Below are positions 5,611 through 5,681 of a stretch of DNA of 5,681 nt, piece by piece. Every line of letters begins with the position of its first letter. The stretch's first letter is position 1. The position numbers and the translations under genes were made by a program. Source of the DNA: an uncultured Christensenella sp. (GTDB lineage: Bacteria; Bacillota; Clostridia; Christensenellales; UBA1242); assembly GCA_949291975.1 (NCBI GenBank), contig CASEYA010000003.1, positions 1 through 5,681 of the forward strand, given 5' to 3'. Below the pieces are notes generated by a model that was not told where the DNA came from, did not search any database, and saw only the letters and a list, made by a program, of their open reading frames with translations.

Positions 5611-5681
5611 TTATTCAAAAATATCTGAATAATTGTAAACCTTTTTAATGTTTGTATCCTCGATTTCTTCAGCAATCTCAG
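5611..5681 (-). CDS. C-terminal end of an unidentified convergent gene (partial)
   Basis: On the minus strand a frame open from the window edge (first full codon at 5679-5677) runs 22 codons to a TAA at 5613-5611. The residues are acidic and protein-like, beginning EIAEEIEDTN and ending KKVYNYSDIFE. The bidirectional terminator lies about 60 bp beyond this stop, as expected for a convergent neighbour of tuf. The fragment is too short to name a family. One other minus-strand frame is also open here but has a less protein-like composition, and chance openness over 22 codons is possible. The start and most of the gene lie outside the window. Confidence 0.45.
   Translation of the reverse strand, partial: EIAEEIEDTNIKKVYNYSDIFE

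Noticed and set aside
5648..5681. Forward-strand gene start at ATG 5648
   Set aside because: No ribosome binding site precedes it and the 11 visible codons are Ser/Ile-rich. The opposite strand reads as a more protein-like C-terminus.

Overview
The window holds a complete, textbook-order str operon, rpsL-rpsG-fusA-tuf (S12, S7, EF-G, EF-Tu), all on the + strand, preceded by about 1.2 kb of very AT-rich non-coding DNA and followed by an intrinsic terminator and the probable 3' end of a convergent gene. Strong AAGGAG-type ribosome binding sites, AT-leaning codon choice, sigma-70/sigma-A style promoters and the Gram-positive-like EF-Tu, EF-G and S12 sequences suggest a low-GC Bacillota or Mollicutes-related bacterium. 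The exact lineage cannot be fixed from this window. All Trp codons in the four genes are TGG and no in-frame TGA occurs, so nothing points to the Mycoplasma code. The four stops are one TAG and three TAA.

Region 1-976 has no convincing gene. Sample lines counted by hand give only 15-20% G+C, against 40-47% in sample coding lines. It carries a cluster of DnaA-box-like 9-mers: two perfect TGTGGATAA copies 20 bp apart, TGTGCATAA and TGTGAATAA 21 bp apart, TTATTCACA, and two one-mismatch boxes. The two close pairs flank an extremely AT-rich stretch that itself contains short repeats spaced 20 bp. This is the arrangement expected of a replication origin or a DnaA-titration or regulatory cluster, and it is the most interesting part of the window.

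Region 977-1203 is the str promoter (TTGACA, 17 bp, TGATAAAAT extended -10) and a roughly 190-nt leader. The leader can fold into a 5' hairpin followed by eight T's and two further hairpins that compete for shared bases, so it may be a regulatory leader. Downstream, the genes sit 56, 23 and 34 nt apart with no internal terminator visible, consistent with one transcript. S12 and S7 are 30S proteins, and EF-Tu and EF-G are the two GTPases that run elongation on that ribosome, so the operon couples ribosome and factor supply. S12 departs from the family consensus at two positions of the streptomycin-associated loop (K88 to P, P91 to I).

Region 5454-5681 contains a bulged hairpin, a perfect 19-bp stem terminator that looks bidirectional, and the last 22 codons of a likely minus-strand gene.
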